Shown here in pieces: positions 17,545-26,451 of a stretch of DNA of 64,000 nt (position 1 is its first letter; every line of letters starts with the position of its first letter). Position numbers and translations under genes: made by a program. The DNA comes from JAADFF01 sp013153035 (lineage in GTDB: Bacteria > Coprothermobacterota > Coprothermobacteria > Coprothermobacterales > JAADFF01), in assembly GCA_026184435.1 (NCBI GenBank), contig CP046447.1. One strand, 5' to 3'. Below the pieces are notes generated by a model. The model made no database searches and had not been told where the DNA came from. It saw only the letters and a list, made by a program, of their open reading frames with translations.

Positions 17545-18774
17545 CTATTTCCCCTTTACGATTGATGTCATGCTGAATATTGGTAGATACATTGCAAGCA
17601 AGATTACAAGCACTATCGATCCAACTATTATTGTTGATAGTGGCTCAATAGCTGCAACCATTCTGTCTATTTTTATATTAAGTTCCTCTTCGGCCATATC
17701 AAGATATGTCTTTATCATTGTATCAAGGTTTCCCGATTGTTCCCCTACCCTAATCATAACCTTTAAAACACCTGGCAAATCTGATTTCTCTAATGCCTTA
17801 GAGAAAGAAACCCCTTTTTCCAGCTGTTCTTTTGCCTCAATAAAAAATTGTTTGATATATTCATTGGTAATAACCTCAGTAGACAGTTCTAAAGATTGGA
17901 CAATGGGAACACCATTTGAAAAAAGTGTATAAAACGCTCTGAATGCCTGAACTATTTCACCTAGCATAAGGACATTTCCCACAAGTGGAATACGGAGAAG
18001 AAACCTATGCCAGAATAAACGAGCTTTATAAAATGTTTTAATGACAAACCTAAACAGCAAGTAGATAGCTATAACACCAAGCACCAACCACAGCCAATTA
18101 TGGTATATAAAGTCACTAATATTAATGACAAACTGTGTAATTGACGGTAAAGATTTGCCAAATCCAGAATAAACAGTCTTTAACTTGGGAACAACGATAA
18201 GCATAAAAACAAGGATAGCGGCGATGGACATGATACCAACCATAATAGGATAAATCATAGCACTTTTCAGTTTTTCTTTTATAGCCGCTCTTCTTTCATA
18301 AAAAGTTGCAAGAACAATAAGCGTACTATCAAGAGTTCCCGTTTCCTCTGCAACCCTGACGAGGTTGATATAGATAATAGGAAAGCTGTTTGTCTTCTTC
18401 AAGGCTGAAGCAAAACGCATGTTCATATTAACAATATAATCATACACTTCCTGTAAAACGTGTCCAATACGAGAGGATTTATACTCATCGGCAAGTGTGC
18501 TAATAGCATCCACAAGGGAAATACCAGCAAGCAGTAAACTGCCTAATTGGCGAGACAAGACAGCTATCTCCCTATCTTTAAGTTTTATCCTCCGAGGGGC
18601 AAAGAGTTTGCTCATAATAGAAGATCTCAAAGACTCTTCTTTCTTAAGATGGATCTTTACAACAACAAGCCCCCTAGTCTTCAGCATGTTAACGGCTTGT
18701 GCTTTATTAGATGCTTCAATTTCGCCTGAAACTTTATCCTTTCCATTAAATGCTTCGTAATAAAAAACAGGCAC
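17545..18774 (-). CDS. pilC: PilC/GspF inner-membrane platform protein
   Basis: 409 residues with the duplicated GspF domain architecture: two cytosolic helical bundles (about 65-190 and 270-390), each followed by membrane helices ('YPIMVGIMSIAAILVFMLIV', 'WLWLVLGVIAIYLLFRF', and a C-terminal 'IIVGSIVLVILLAMYLPIF'). It recruits the assembly ATPase and anchors the growing pseudopilus. The start is GTG 18774, just after the pilB stop (18777). Confidence 0.92.
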   Translation of the reverse strand: MPVFYYEAFNGKDKVSGEIEASNKAQAVNMLKTRGLVVVKIHLKKEESLRSSIMSKLFAPRRIKLKDREIAVLSRQLGSLLLAGISLVDAISTLADEYKSSRIGHVLQEVYDYIVNMNMRFASALKKTNSFPIIYINLVRVAEETGTLDSTLIVLATFYERRAAIKEKLKSAMIYPIMVGIMSIAAILVFMLIVVPKLKTVYSGFGKSLPSITQFVINISDFIYHNWLWLVLGVIAIYLLFRFVIKTFYKARLFWHRFLLRIPLVGNVLMLGEIVQAFRAFYTLFSNGVPIVQSLELSTEVITNEYIKQFFIEAKEQLEKGVSFSKALEKSDLPGVLKVMIRVGEQSGNLDTMIKTYLDMAEEELNIKIDRMVAAIEPLSTIIVGSIVLVILLAMYLPIFSMTSIVKGK

Positions 18775-18776
18775 AG

Positions 18777-20456
18777 TTAGTCACTCCTGGATATTTCTAT
18801 AGGGGATTTAATAACTCTCTGCAGTTCTTCAACAGTGGTTATACCGGCTTTTACCTTTTCGAGACCAGCAGTCCACATATCTATCATACCTTCAGCTTTA
18901 GCTATTTTCTTAATTTCTTCAAGAGAAGCTCCTCTGAGAATGGCATTTTGTATGTCTTCAGAGACAGGCATAATTTCAAAGACAGCTGTTCGACCAGAAT
19001 ATCCTGTAAAGTTGCAAACAGGACAACCTTTAGGTACATATACATTAGGACTCGTGGGATCCTCGTTTCTTACTTTACAATTCGAACATAGTTTTCTTAC
19101 CAATCTTTGGGCTACGATACCCACAAGAGAGGCAGATAGTAGGTATTTTTCTACTCCCATCTCCTGAAGGCGGATAATAGCAGAAGGTGCATCATTGGTA
19201 TGAAGTGTTGAAAGCACGAGGTGACCCGTTAAGGCTGCTTCAATAGCAGTCTTAGCCGTATCCTCATCTCGAATTTCACCTACGAGAATTATATCTGGAT
19301 CAAGTCTAAGAATAGATCGAAGTACTGATGCAAATGTAATTCCAGCCTTTGTATTGACATTGATTTGATTAATACCCTCTAACTCATACTCAACAGGATC
19401 TTCAACGGTGATAATCTCCTTAGACTCATTATTTAATACCGAAAGCGCAGCATATAAAGTGGTTGTTTTTCCAGAGCCTGTTGGTCCTGTAACGAGTATC
19501 ATACCGTATGGCACAGATATAAGTTTATGAAATATCTCTTCCTGCTCGGGTAAAAGCCCCAATCTACTAATATCCACAAAGATATTTTTCTTATCAAGAA
19601 GGCGAATAACCATCATTTCGCCATATATAGAGCCTACAGTAGCAATACGGAAATCAAATTCTCTACCAGAAACTCTTGCTGTAAAGTGTCCGTCCTGTGG
19701 TCTTCGTCTTTCCGCTATATCCATATCAGCCATAACCTTCAAGCGGGTTATAAGCTGTTCGGCAATCCATTTGGGTAGTTTAATTTTATCCATTAAAACG
19801 CCATCTATCCTATACCTAACTCTGTAGTCATAGCGGGTAGGTTCTATATGGATATCCGTAGCCCTATCGGAAACAGCATCGACCAGAATAGTATTGACAA
19901 CAACATTTATACTTGCCTCTTGACCTAAAAGGTCGTTGATATCAATTTTTTCAACGCTTATCTCCATAACATTATCTTCGTCAGAGGCTTCCTCTGCGAG
20001 TTTCTCGATAACATCTTTAGCACGTTGAGTGATATCGTAAACTTGGTCAAGTAGGGCCCTATATTCAGATTCTGTAATGATAATAGGTCTTACTTTAAGA
20101 CCCGTCAGCAAACTAATTTTTTCTAAGATATCTGAATTGAATGGAGGTACTACCCCAACAACAAGAGTATTTCCTTCCTTTCTAAGTGGAAATACCCTAT
20201 ACTGCCTAACAATATCTTCGGGAATGGTATCTTTTACCGAGGGATCGAATTTTAATCTCTCAAGAGATTCATATGTAACATTAAATTGCTTCTGAAGAAC
20301 ACGTCCCAAGTCTTTCGGTGTAATATACCCCAAATCAATAAGAACCTGACCAAGGGGTTCTCCTGTTCTTTTAGCCTCTTCAAGAGCTTCTTTGAGTTGC
20401 TCTTCTGTTATAAGTCCCTCTTCTAAAAGTATTTCGCCTAATCGTTTCTTGGGCAT
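18777..20456 (-). CDS. pilB: PilB/GspE-type assembly ATPase with MshEN c-di-GMP-binding domain
   Basis: A hexameric AAA-type secretion ATPase that drives pilus/pseudopilus extension. The 559-residue protein has Walker A GPTGSGKTTTLY, Asp box/Walker B 'LDPDIILVGEIRDEDTA', the His box 'LVLSTLHTNDAPSA' and the zinc tetracysteine CSNC...CPVC. The N-terminal ~50 residues fit the MshEN signature (RLG..L...G.I....L..AL.......LG..L...GYIT), a domain known to bind cyclic di-GMP, so extension may be controlled by that messenger. The gene is 12 bases downstream of pyrG and leads the pilus operon. PilT and PilQ are absent here. Confidence 0.94.
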   Translation of the reverse strand: MPKKRLGEILLEEGLITEEQLKEALEEAKRTGEPLGQVLIDLGYITPKDLGRVLQKQFNVTYESLERLKFDPSVKDTIPEDIVRQYRVFPLRKEGNTLVVGVVPPFNSDILEKISLLTGLKVRPIIITESEYRALLDQVYDITQRAKDVIEKLAEEASDEDNVMEISVEKIDINDLLGQEASINVVVNTILVDAVSDRATDIHIEPTRYDYRVRYRIDGVLMDKIKLPKWIAEQLITRLKVMADMDIAERRRPQDGHFTARVSGREFDFRIATVGSIYGEMMVIRLLDKKNIFVDISRLGLLPEQEEIFHKLISVPYGMILVTGPTGSGKTTTLYAALSVLNNESKEIITVEDPVEYELEGINQINVNTKAGITFASVLRSILRLDPDIILVGEIRDEDTAKTAIEAALTGHLVLSTLHTNDAPSAIIRLQEMGVEKYLLSASLVGIVAQRLVRKLCSNCKVRNEDPTSPNVYVPKGCPVCNFTGYSGRTAVFEIMPVSEDIQNAILRGASLEEIKKIAKAEGMIDMWTAGLEKVKAGITTVEELQRVIKSPIEISRSD

Positions 20457-20468
20457 ACCAACCTCACG

Positions 20469-22076
20469 TTACGTCTTTTGTTTTAGTATAGCATCAATAA
20501 GCCCAAGAAATAGTGGATGAGGAGACAAAGGTTTTGAATTAAATTCCGGATGAAATTGACTACCTATATAAAACGGATGATTTTCTAACTCGACAACCTC
20601 TACAAGATTCATCGGCAGATATACACCTGCCACTTTCAGTCCATGCTCCTCGATGATTTCTCTATAGTCATTATTAAATTCATATCTATGGCGATGTCTT
20701 TCTACAACACTATCTGTACCATATAATTCCTTTACCTTGGTACCTTCAACAAGGTTACAGGTGTAACCTCCAAGTCTCATGGTACCTCCCTTATCTGAAA
20801 TACCTCTCTGCTCCGGAATCAGGTCTATAACGGGATGAGGGGTTTTTTCATCAAATTCTGAAGAATTAGCTCCTTCTAACCCACAAACGTTACGAGCAAA
20901 TTCTATAACCATACACTGCATACCAAGGCACAATCCTAGTGTGGGTATACCATGCTCGCGGGTATATGTTAACGCATTGATTTTGCCTTCGATACCACGT
21001 GTACCAAACCCTCCCGGAATAATAACCCCATCAACATCACCAAGATATCGGGCAGGGTCTTCTGTCTCCAATTTTTCAGCTTGCACCCATATAATTTCAG
21101 GTTTCACCCCATGGTGGATAGAGGCATGCTTAATTGCCTCCACAACACTAAGATATGCGTCAGGAAGCTCTACATATTTACCAACAATGGCTATCTTCAC
21201 AGTGCCAGATGCATTATCTTCTCGTTCCACTAATGCTTGCCAATCAGAAAGGTTGGCATGTCTATCTTCTCCATATAGATATTTCATGATAAGTCTTCCA
21301 ACACCTTTTTTCTCCAACATGAGTGGAACATGGTATATTGAAGGTGCATCAACAACATCAAATACCGCTTCCGGCCTGACATCACAGAAGAGAGCTACCT
21401 TCTCTTTGATTTCTGCTGGCAATGCAATATGACTTCTCAGCATAATAACATCAGGTTGTATACCAAGAGAGCGAAGTTCTTTAACAGAGTGCTGTGTAGG
21501 CTTGGTTTTTGCTTCACCTGTGGTAGATAAAAACGGAACAAGAGTTAGGTGTATAGAAATAGTATTATTTCTGGGCTCTTCTCTTCGGAATTGTCTTATT
21601 GCCTCAAGAAATGGTAGCCCTTCGATATCACCAACGGTACCACCCACTTCAACAATAAGGACATCCAGATTGCCAACAGTTGCTACTTTTCTAATAGAGT
21701 TTTTAATGGTATCGGTAATATGAGGTATAACCTGAACAGTCGCCCCCAAAAATTCCCCCGCACGTTCTTTACGAATGACCTCAGAATATATTTTACCTGT
21801 CGTAACATTATTAAGACCTGAGAGATCCACCCCTATAAATCTCTCATAGTGTCCAAGATCAAGATCAGTCTCTGCACCGTCCATAGTAACAAACACTTCG
21901 CCATGCTGGTAAGGGTTCATTGTGCCGGCATCAACATTGATATATGGGTCGAATTTCATAATACCAACATTTAGACCTCTAGCCTTCAGCAGTCTACCAA
22001 TAGATGCAGCAACTATACCCTTACCGAGTGATGAGACAACTCCCCCTGTGATAAAAATGTACTTTGTGCTTTTCAT
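20469..22076 (-). CDS. pyrG: CTP synthase
   Basis: Converts UTP to CTP with glutamine nitrogen. The 535-residue protein has an N-terminal synthetase domain (KYIFITGGVVSSLGKGIVAASIG, DPYINVDAGTMNPYQHGEV) and a C-terminal class I glutamine amidotransferase with the nucleophile motif GLCLGMQ and the His/Glu pair in SQFHPEF. The start is ATG 22076, after AAGGAGAGTGCGGGGG; a GTG nine bases upstream lies too close to the ribosome site. It is 19 bases after argS and probably co-transcribed with it. Confidence 0.96.
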   Translation of the reverse strand: MKSTKYIFITGGVVSSLGKGIVAASIGRLLKARGLNVGIMKFDPYINVDAGTMNPYQHGEVFVTMDGAETDLDLGHYERFIGVDLSGLNNVTTGKIYSEVIRKERAGEFLGATVQVIPHITDTIKNSIRKVATVGNLDVLIVEVGGTVGDIEGLPFLEAIRQFRREEPRNNTISIHLTLVPFLSTTGEAKTKPTQHSVKELRSLGIQPDVIMLRSHIALPAEIKEKVALFCDVRPEAVFDVVDAPSIYHVPLMLEKKGVGRLIMKYLYGEDRHANLSDWQALVEREDNASGTVKIAIVGKYVELPDAYLSVVEAIKHASIHHGVKPEIIWVQAEKLETEDPARYLGDVDGVIIPGGFGTRGIEGKINALTYTREHGIPTLGLCLGMQCMVIEFARNVCGLEGANSSEFDEKTPHPVIDLIPEQRGISDKGGTMRLGGYTCNLVEGTKVKELYGTDSVVERHRHRYEFNNDYREIIEEHGLKVAGVYLPMNLVEVVELENHPFYIGSQFHPEFNSKPLSPHPLFLGLIDAILKQKT

Positions 22077-22094
22077 CCCCCGCACTCTCCTTCC

Positions 22095-23741
22095 TTACAT
22101 ATGCTCTTTTTTCTCTATCCCCATAAGGTCATGTAAAAGCCCCATAACCTCAACAAACCTATCAATTAGTGCCATTCTAAATACTCTAGCACTATCGCTC
22201 TCCGCATCAAGTACCCTTTTTGATTGATAAAATGAGTGAAGCATACCTGCAAGGTCCTTGGCATAATTAACAATATAATGTGGAGACAAATTCTTCGCAG
22301 AAAGCATTAGCTGGTATCTGATATCCGCAAGGTTGATGAGTAGTAGCTTTTCTTCTTCTGAAGGTGTATACATTTCAAGTGCTTTTTTTACTTCATCTAA
22401 TGTAGGTACAGTCACACTAGCTTCTTCAGCCTTACGTTTCAAAGACAGCGCCCTTGTATAGGAATATTGCACATAGTAAACAGGGTTGTCCATAGACTTT
22501 TTCACCGCAAGGTCAAGGTCAAAATCCATGCTATTGTCTGGTGAGTACATCAAGAAATAAAATCTGGCAGCATCAACACCTACGAGGTCTATTAGTTCAG
22601 AAAGCAGCGTAAATGTTCCCGCCCTCTTAGACATCTTAATAGGTTCTCCATCTTTAAGAAATCTCACAATCTGTATGACAATAACCTGCAAGAAATCATC
22701 GGGTAAACCTAATCCTTTCATTGCAGCTTTCATGCGCCCAATATGACCGTAATGGTCAGAACCCCATATATCGTAAACAATATCAAAACCGCGGCTGTGT
22801 TTCTCAAAATGATAGGCTACATCAACGGCAAAGTAGGTGTATTCCCCATTTTTCTTAATAAGAACCCTGTCTTTGTCGTCTCCAAATACTGTTGTTTTAA
22901 GCCACAGTGCCCCATCAGATTCATAGGTTAAACCTCTTTCTTTCAGGAGATTTATGGTTTTCTCAACCCAACCTTCTCTTCTAATATCCTTTTCAGAACG
23001 CCATACGTCAAACTCAACCTTATAAGTTTTTAGGACCTCTTTTTGATCTTGAAGCATAAGGGCAATACCAAATTCTGCGGCAGTATCCAATGCCTTACTC
23101 TGTGGCATATCGAGTATGTTAGGATACCTTTCAAGAAGTTTCTCAGCAATATCCTTTAGATATTCTCCTTTATATCCTCCATCGATAGATTCTATATCAA
23201 AAGGTAACCCTTTTATTTCCTTGACCCTCTCCAATATGGATAGGGCAAATTTCTTTATCTGCTCACCACCATCGTTTATATAGAACTCGGCAGTCGTATC
23301 AAGACCAATATGCTTAAAAATATTGACAAGGGTACTACCAACTGCAGCACCTCTACCATGGGCAACATGAAGTGGTCCCGTCGGATTGGCACTAACATAC
23401 TCTACCTGTATTCTTTTCTTATACTGGGGTGTAAACTGTGCTATCTCCTCATATTTGCCTTTTGATAATCCATAAAGGTGCTGTAAAAGGAAAAACGGAG
23501 AGAGATATATATTGAGAAATCCACCTTTGTGCTCTATTCTTTCAGTCCAAGATCTACTTGAAAGTGCTTCTGCCAATTCTTTGGTGATTTCATCAGGTCT
23601 TTTCTTCAGTTTACGAGCCATCATAAAACCAACAGGAGAAGAGAGTTCTCCTTTTCCTTTTTCGGTAGAGGTATTTCTTATCTCAGGAATATCCTCTACT
23701 CCTAATATATTTGCCATTTCCTTTCCAATAATAAAACGCAT
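22095..23741 (-). CDS. argS: Arginyl-tRNA synthetase
   Basis: A class I synthetase of 548 residues, normal for the family. It shows the ANPTGPLHVAHGRGA block (HIGH equivalent HVAH), the KMSK-like KMSKRAGT loop, and the DALR anticodon-binding domain at the C-terminus (VQYSYTRALSLKRKAEE onward). The start is ATG 23741 with GGGGGGAT upstream. It lies downstream of three tRNA genes in the same orientation. Confidence 0.95.
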   Translation of the reverse strand: MRFIIGKEMANILGVEDIPEIRNTSTEKGKGELSSPVGFMMARKLKKRPDEITKELAEALSSRSWTERIEHKGGFLNIYLSPFFLLQHLYGLSKGKYEEIAQFTPQYKKRIQVEYVSANPTGPLHVAHGRGAAVGSTLVNIFKHIGLDTTAEFYINDGGEQIKKFALSILERVKEIKGLPFDIESIDGGYKGEYLKDIAEKLLERYPNILDMPQSKALDTAAEFGIALMLQDQKEVLKTYKVEFDVWRSEKDIRREGWVEKTINLLKERGLTYESDGALWLKTTVFGDDKDRVLIKKNGEYTYFAVDVAYHFEKHSRGFDIVYDIWGSDHYGHIGRMKAAMKGLGLPDDFLQVIVIQIVRFLKDGEPIKMSKRAGTFTLLSELIDLVGVDAARFYFLMYSPDNSMDFDLDLAVKKSMDNPVYYVQYSYTRALSLKRKAEEASVTVPTLDEVKKALEMYTPSEEEKLLLINLADIRYQLMLSAKNLSPHYIVNYAKDLAGMLHSFYQSKRVLDAESDSARVFRMALIDRFVEVMGLLHDLMGIEKKEHM

Positions 23742-23781
23742 AGCTATCCCCCCACTCTACTTGGAATAATTATAAAACAAT

Positions 23782-23856
23782 TGGAGCCGGCGAGAGGATT
23801 CGAACCTCCGACCTGCTGATTACGAATCAGCTGCTCTGCCACTGAGCTACGCCGGC
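23782..23856 (-). tRNA. tRNA-Thr (anticodon CGT)
   Basis: 75 bases including an encoded CCA. The acceptor stem GCCGGCG pairs with CGCCGGC, the D arm is GCTCAGTGGCAGAGC, the anticodon stem CTGAT/ATCAG encloses TTCGTAA (anticodon CGT), and the T arm carries GGTTCGAATCC. It is the third of three tandem - strand tRNA genes. Confidence 0.95.
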
Positions 23857-23871
23857 TCCTAATAAAAATAA

Positions 23872-23946
23872 TGGTGGGCGGTGCAGGATTCGAACCTGCG
23901 ACCTCTTGTGTGTGAGACAAGCGCTCTCCCACTGAGCTAACCGCCC
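23872..23946 (-). tRNA. tRNA-Val (anticodon CAC)
   Basis: 75 bases with encoded CCA. The acceptor GGGCGGT pairs with ACCGCCC, the anticodon stem CTTGT/ACAAG encloses CTCACAC (anticodon CAC), and the T arm is GCAGGTTCGAATCCTGC. It is the middle gene of the tRNA cluster. Confidence 0.95.
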
Positions 23947-23958
23947 ATCCAAAAAGAT

Positions 23959-24052
23959 TGGCGGAGAGGGAGGGATTCGAACCCTCGACACGGCCTTTCA
24001 ACCGTGTATCCGCTTAGCAGGCGGACGCCTTCGGCCACTCGGCCACCTCTCC
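23959..24052 (-). tRNA. tRNA-Ser (anticodon GCT)
   Basis: 94 bases with encoded CCA. The acceptor GGAGAGG pairs with CCTCTCC, the anticodon stem TCCGC/GCGGA encloses CTGCTAA (anticodon GCT), and the long variable arm ACACGG...CCGTGT is typical of tRNA-Ser. It is first in the cluster, directly downstream of a strong promoter. Confidence 0.96.
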
Positions 24053-24069
24053 GCTATATTGCATTTGTT

Positions 24070-24098
24070 ATTTTACACTGTATAATTTACTTTGTCAA
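24070..24098 (-). promoter_or_regulatory. Promoter for the tRNA cluster
   Basis: On the - strand a perfect TTGACA (plus 24093-24098) and TAAAAT (plus 24070-24075) are separated by 17 bases. The -10 lies about 17 bases before the tRNA-Ser 5' end. Consensus and spacing are near ideal. It overlaps the region just upstream of the divergent methyltransferase gene. Confidence 0.8.
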
Positions 24099-24121
24099 TA
24101 TTGTGTCGGAGGGGGTACTCT

Positions 24122-24976
24122 GTGGATATAAAAACACGTATTTGTCTACCACTACTGTGGAAACTAGAGAAATATATGAAAAAGCCATATCATCCATTTA
24201 ACGAAAAAGGTGATATATGGGAAAATCTTTATCTTTGGCAATACAAGACAACAGAAAAGACACTAAAACACTTTAATGTGGAGTTTTCAGGTAAAGTTGT
24301 CATGGATATCGGATGTGGCACAGGTGGAAAATCGGCATATCTGGCACAGTTTGCAGATAAAGTTATAGGTATAGATATTAACCCCCACGCTATCAACAAA
24401 GGGAAACAACTTGTTAAAAAACATAATGCTGATGTAGCTGATAGGGTTATATTGAGGGTTGACAATGCATACAACATGGACCAGCCAGATAGTTCCGTTG
24501 ATATTATTTTTATGGATGATGTATGGGAACACATAGAAAAACCATCAAAAGCCTTAAGAGAAGCTATTCGGGTTGTCAAACCAGGTGGATATATTCTCAT
24601 TGCTTTCCCTCCACTAAATCATCCATGGGCTGCCCATGTTAATGATCTTATTTCTATTCCATGGATACACTATTGTTTGTGGGAAAAATACATTGTTAGA
24701 TGGTATATACACGAAGCGTTAAGAATAGAAAACGGTATAGAAAGATTAAAGTTTAAGGGAATCAAACCAACAGATAAACGAATAACATATATCAATCATA
24801 TGACGCTAGAACGTACATTGGCTATTCTGTACAAGTACAGAAGCAACATAGATATTTATGATTTCTCCTATGATTTATTGAAGATACCACTTGCTAAGTT
24901 TTTTAGCAAACTTGAGCGCATAGGGCTTTTCTTTTTCTCTAAATATTATTTCACTCTGAGAAAGAGGGAAAGATGA
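24122..24976 (+). CDS. Class I SAM-dependent methyltransferase
   Basis: 284 residues with a Rossmann methyltransferase fold. Motif I is VMDIGCGTGGKSAYLA, the acidic loop is 'VIGIDINP', the later motif is 'IIFMDDVWEHIEKP', and motif III is VVKPGGYILIAFPP. The C-terminal ~90 residues are basic and hydrophobic and lack a known motif. The target is unknown; small-molecule or glycan methylation is plausible, since the next two genes are cell-wall glycosyltransferases. The start is GTG 24122, 6 bases after GGAGGGGG. It overlaps the next gene by ATGA. Confidence 0.8.
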   Translation: MDIKTRICLPLLWKLEKYMKKPYHPFNEKGDIWENLYLWQYKTTEKTLKHFNVEFSGKVVMDIGCGTGGKSAYLAQFADKVIGIDINPHAINKGKQLVKKHNADVADRVILRVDNAYNMDQPDSSVDIIFMDDVWEHIEKPSKALREAIRVVKPGGYILIAFPPLNHPWAAHVNDLISIPWIHYCLWEKYIVRWYIHEALRIENGIERLKFKGIKPTDKRITYINHMTLERTLAILYKYRSNIDIYDFSYDLLKIPLAKFFSKLERIGLFFFSKYYFTLRKRER

Positions 24977-25707
24977 TGAGGCTTTGCATTGGACGTATAC
25001 CTGTAGACATATTAGATAACAATGAACAGGCTAAAAAGCGTATTATCGAACTCGCGAATCGAACTAATACCCCATCATTTGTGGTTACATTGAATCCAGA
25101 GATAGCGTACCGTGCAGAAATAGACAGACGTATAAGATACATTGTTAGGCATTCTTCCCTCAACATCATTGATGGTATTGGTATAGCAAAGATTATCAAA
25201 TGGAAAACGGGAATAACTCCCACAAGAATTACTGGAGTGGATACTATATGGCAAGTTCTTATGAATGTCGATGATGATATTCCCGTATTCTTATATGGTG
25301 CCAAACCAGATGTTTTGAATACAGTCGTGGAAAAGCTTGTATCATCTAATCCTAACATAAACATTGTAGGTATATCTCATGGATATAGACCTTGGGATAG
25401 GGTTGCAGAAGAGATTATAAAAGCTCGTCCTCGTTTGCTACTAGTAGCATTGGGAGCTGGAAGGCAAGAAACTTTTATGTATCATTATATTAGCCCCCTA
25501 ACAATTCCTATTCTCAGCATAGGCGTTGGTGGCAGTTTTGATGTATGGAGCGGAAAAGTAGAAAGAGCTCCTAAGCAGGTACAGGATTTGGGACTCGAGT
25601 GGTTATGGCGTAATATTAAGCAACCTTCTCGGATAGGCAGACTTATGTACAGCATGATGTATATGATTACAGCTTTAAAAAAAGAGGTGCGTGAGTGTGA
25701 GAAATAA
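24973..25707 (+). CDS. tagA: WecG/TagA/CpsF family glycosyltransferase (copy 1)
   Basis: A 244-residue GT26-family enzyme. Characterised members transfer N-acetylmannosamine (TagA) or ManNAcA (WecG) onto undecaprenyl-PP-GlcNAc at the membrane surface. Family landmarks are 'VTLNPEIAYRAEID', 'IDGIGIAKIIKW', 'FLYGAKPDVLN', and the long conserved block GVGGSFDVWSGKVERAPK ending in LGLEWLWR. It is a tandem paralogue of the next gene. The start overlaps the methyltransferase stop (ATGATGA). Confidence 0.9.
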   Translation: MMRLCIGRIPVDILDNNEQAKKRIIELANRTNTPSFVVTLNPEIAYRAEIDRRIRYIVRHSSLNIIDGIGIAKIIKWKTGITPTRITGVDTIWQVLMNVDDDIPVFLYGAKPDVLNTVVEKLVSSNPNINIVGISHGYRPWDRVAEEIIKARPRLLLVALGAGRQETFMYHYISPLTIPILSIGVGGSFDVWSGKVERAPKQVQDLGLEWLWRNIKQPSRIGRLMYSMMYMITALKKEVRECEK

Positions 25708-26425
25708 ATACATATGTGGTATAAGGGTTGATGAGATCGATAGAAAATCTGCTCTAAAATTTGCTAAACAGCTACTTTTAAACGATACATACAATTTTAA
25801 ATGGATAACATCTATAAATCCGGAAAAGTGTGGCAGAGCTATGGAAAATGAGGCACTAAGAAATACCATCAACGGCTCTATAATGACTATCCCAGATGGT
25901 ATTGGTATTGTCTGGGCTGGCCGTATGAACGGACTTTTATTAAAACATCGCATACCGGGTATAGACTTCGCATGGAATATGATCCGGCTAGTACATAAAT
26001 ACAACCTCAAACTTTATCTATACGGTGCTAAACCTGAAAGCAACCAAGGTGCTGTAGCACGTATAGAGGCAACAATGCCTGGCATTAATATCGTAGGTGC
26101 TATAGACGGCTATAGAGAGTGGAACGAAGTAGCAGCGGATATAGCAGATAAAAAGCCTGATCTCCTCCTCATAGCTATGGGAGGAGGCAAACAGGAAGAG
26201 TTTATCTGGAAATACAAAGACATCTTACCTGTTAAAGTTGCCATGGGTGTGGGCGGTAGCTTTGATGTGTGGGCTGGTAAGGTAGAAAGGGCACCTCGTC
26301 TATGGCAGGCGATAGGAATGGAATGGTTCTATAGAATAGCCAAGGAGCCATTCAGAATACCAAGGCTCAAATACGGCTTAAGATTCATGATGTGTAGCAT
26401 GTATCAGATGCTGTATAATATGTAA
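25697..26425 (+). CDS. WecG/TagA/CpsF family glycosyltransferase (copy 2)
   Basis: 242 residues, clearly homologous to the preceding gene: 'TSINPEKCGRAMEN', 'IPDGIGIVWAGR', 'YLYGAKPES', GVGGSFDVWAGKVERAPR and IGMEWFYR. The sequences have diverged enough to suggest an old duplication with different acceptors or donors. I chose GTG 25697, with GAGGTG 7 bases upstream; GTG 25691 is the alternative. It overlaps copy 1 by 11 bases. Confidence 0.88.
   Translation: MRNKYICGIRVDEIDRKSALKFAKQLLLNDTYNFKWITSINPEKCGRAMENEALRNTINGSIMTIPDGIGIVWAGRMNGLLLKHRIPGIDFAWNMIRLVHKYNLKLYLYGAKPESNQGAVARIEATMPGINIVGAIDGYREWNEVAADIADKKPDLLLIAMGGGKQEEFIWKYKDILPVKVAMGVGGSFDVWAGKVERAPRLWQAIGMEWFYRIAKEPFRIPRLKYGLRFMMCSMYQMLYNM
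26391..26419 (+). promoter_or_regulatory. Possible internal promoter for the SCIFF peptide
   Basis: A perfect TATAAT (26414-26419) lies in the last codons of the upstream glycosyltransferase, 17 bases after a poor -35 (TGTGTA, 26391-26396). It would give a short leader before the peptide gene. The -35 is weak, so this is tentative. Confidence 0.35.
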
Positions 26426-26451
26426 GAAATTATTATGTGGAGGTGACTATT

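Noticed and set aside
23744..24001. 85-codon - strand frame across the tRNA cluster
   Set aside because: It is a translation of tRNA-Thr, tRNA-Val and part of tRNA-Ser; the tRNA structures explain the sequence.
24973..26425. Tandem duplication as a recent repeat
   Set aside because: The two GT26 genes are clearly homologous as proteins, but I see no long identical DNA stretch; the duplication is old.
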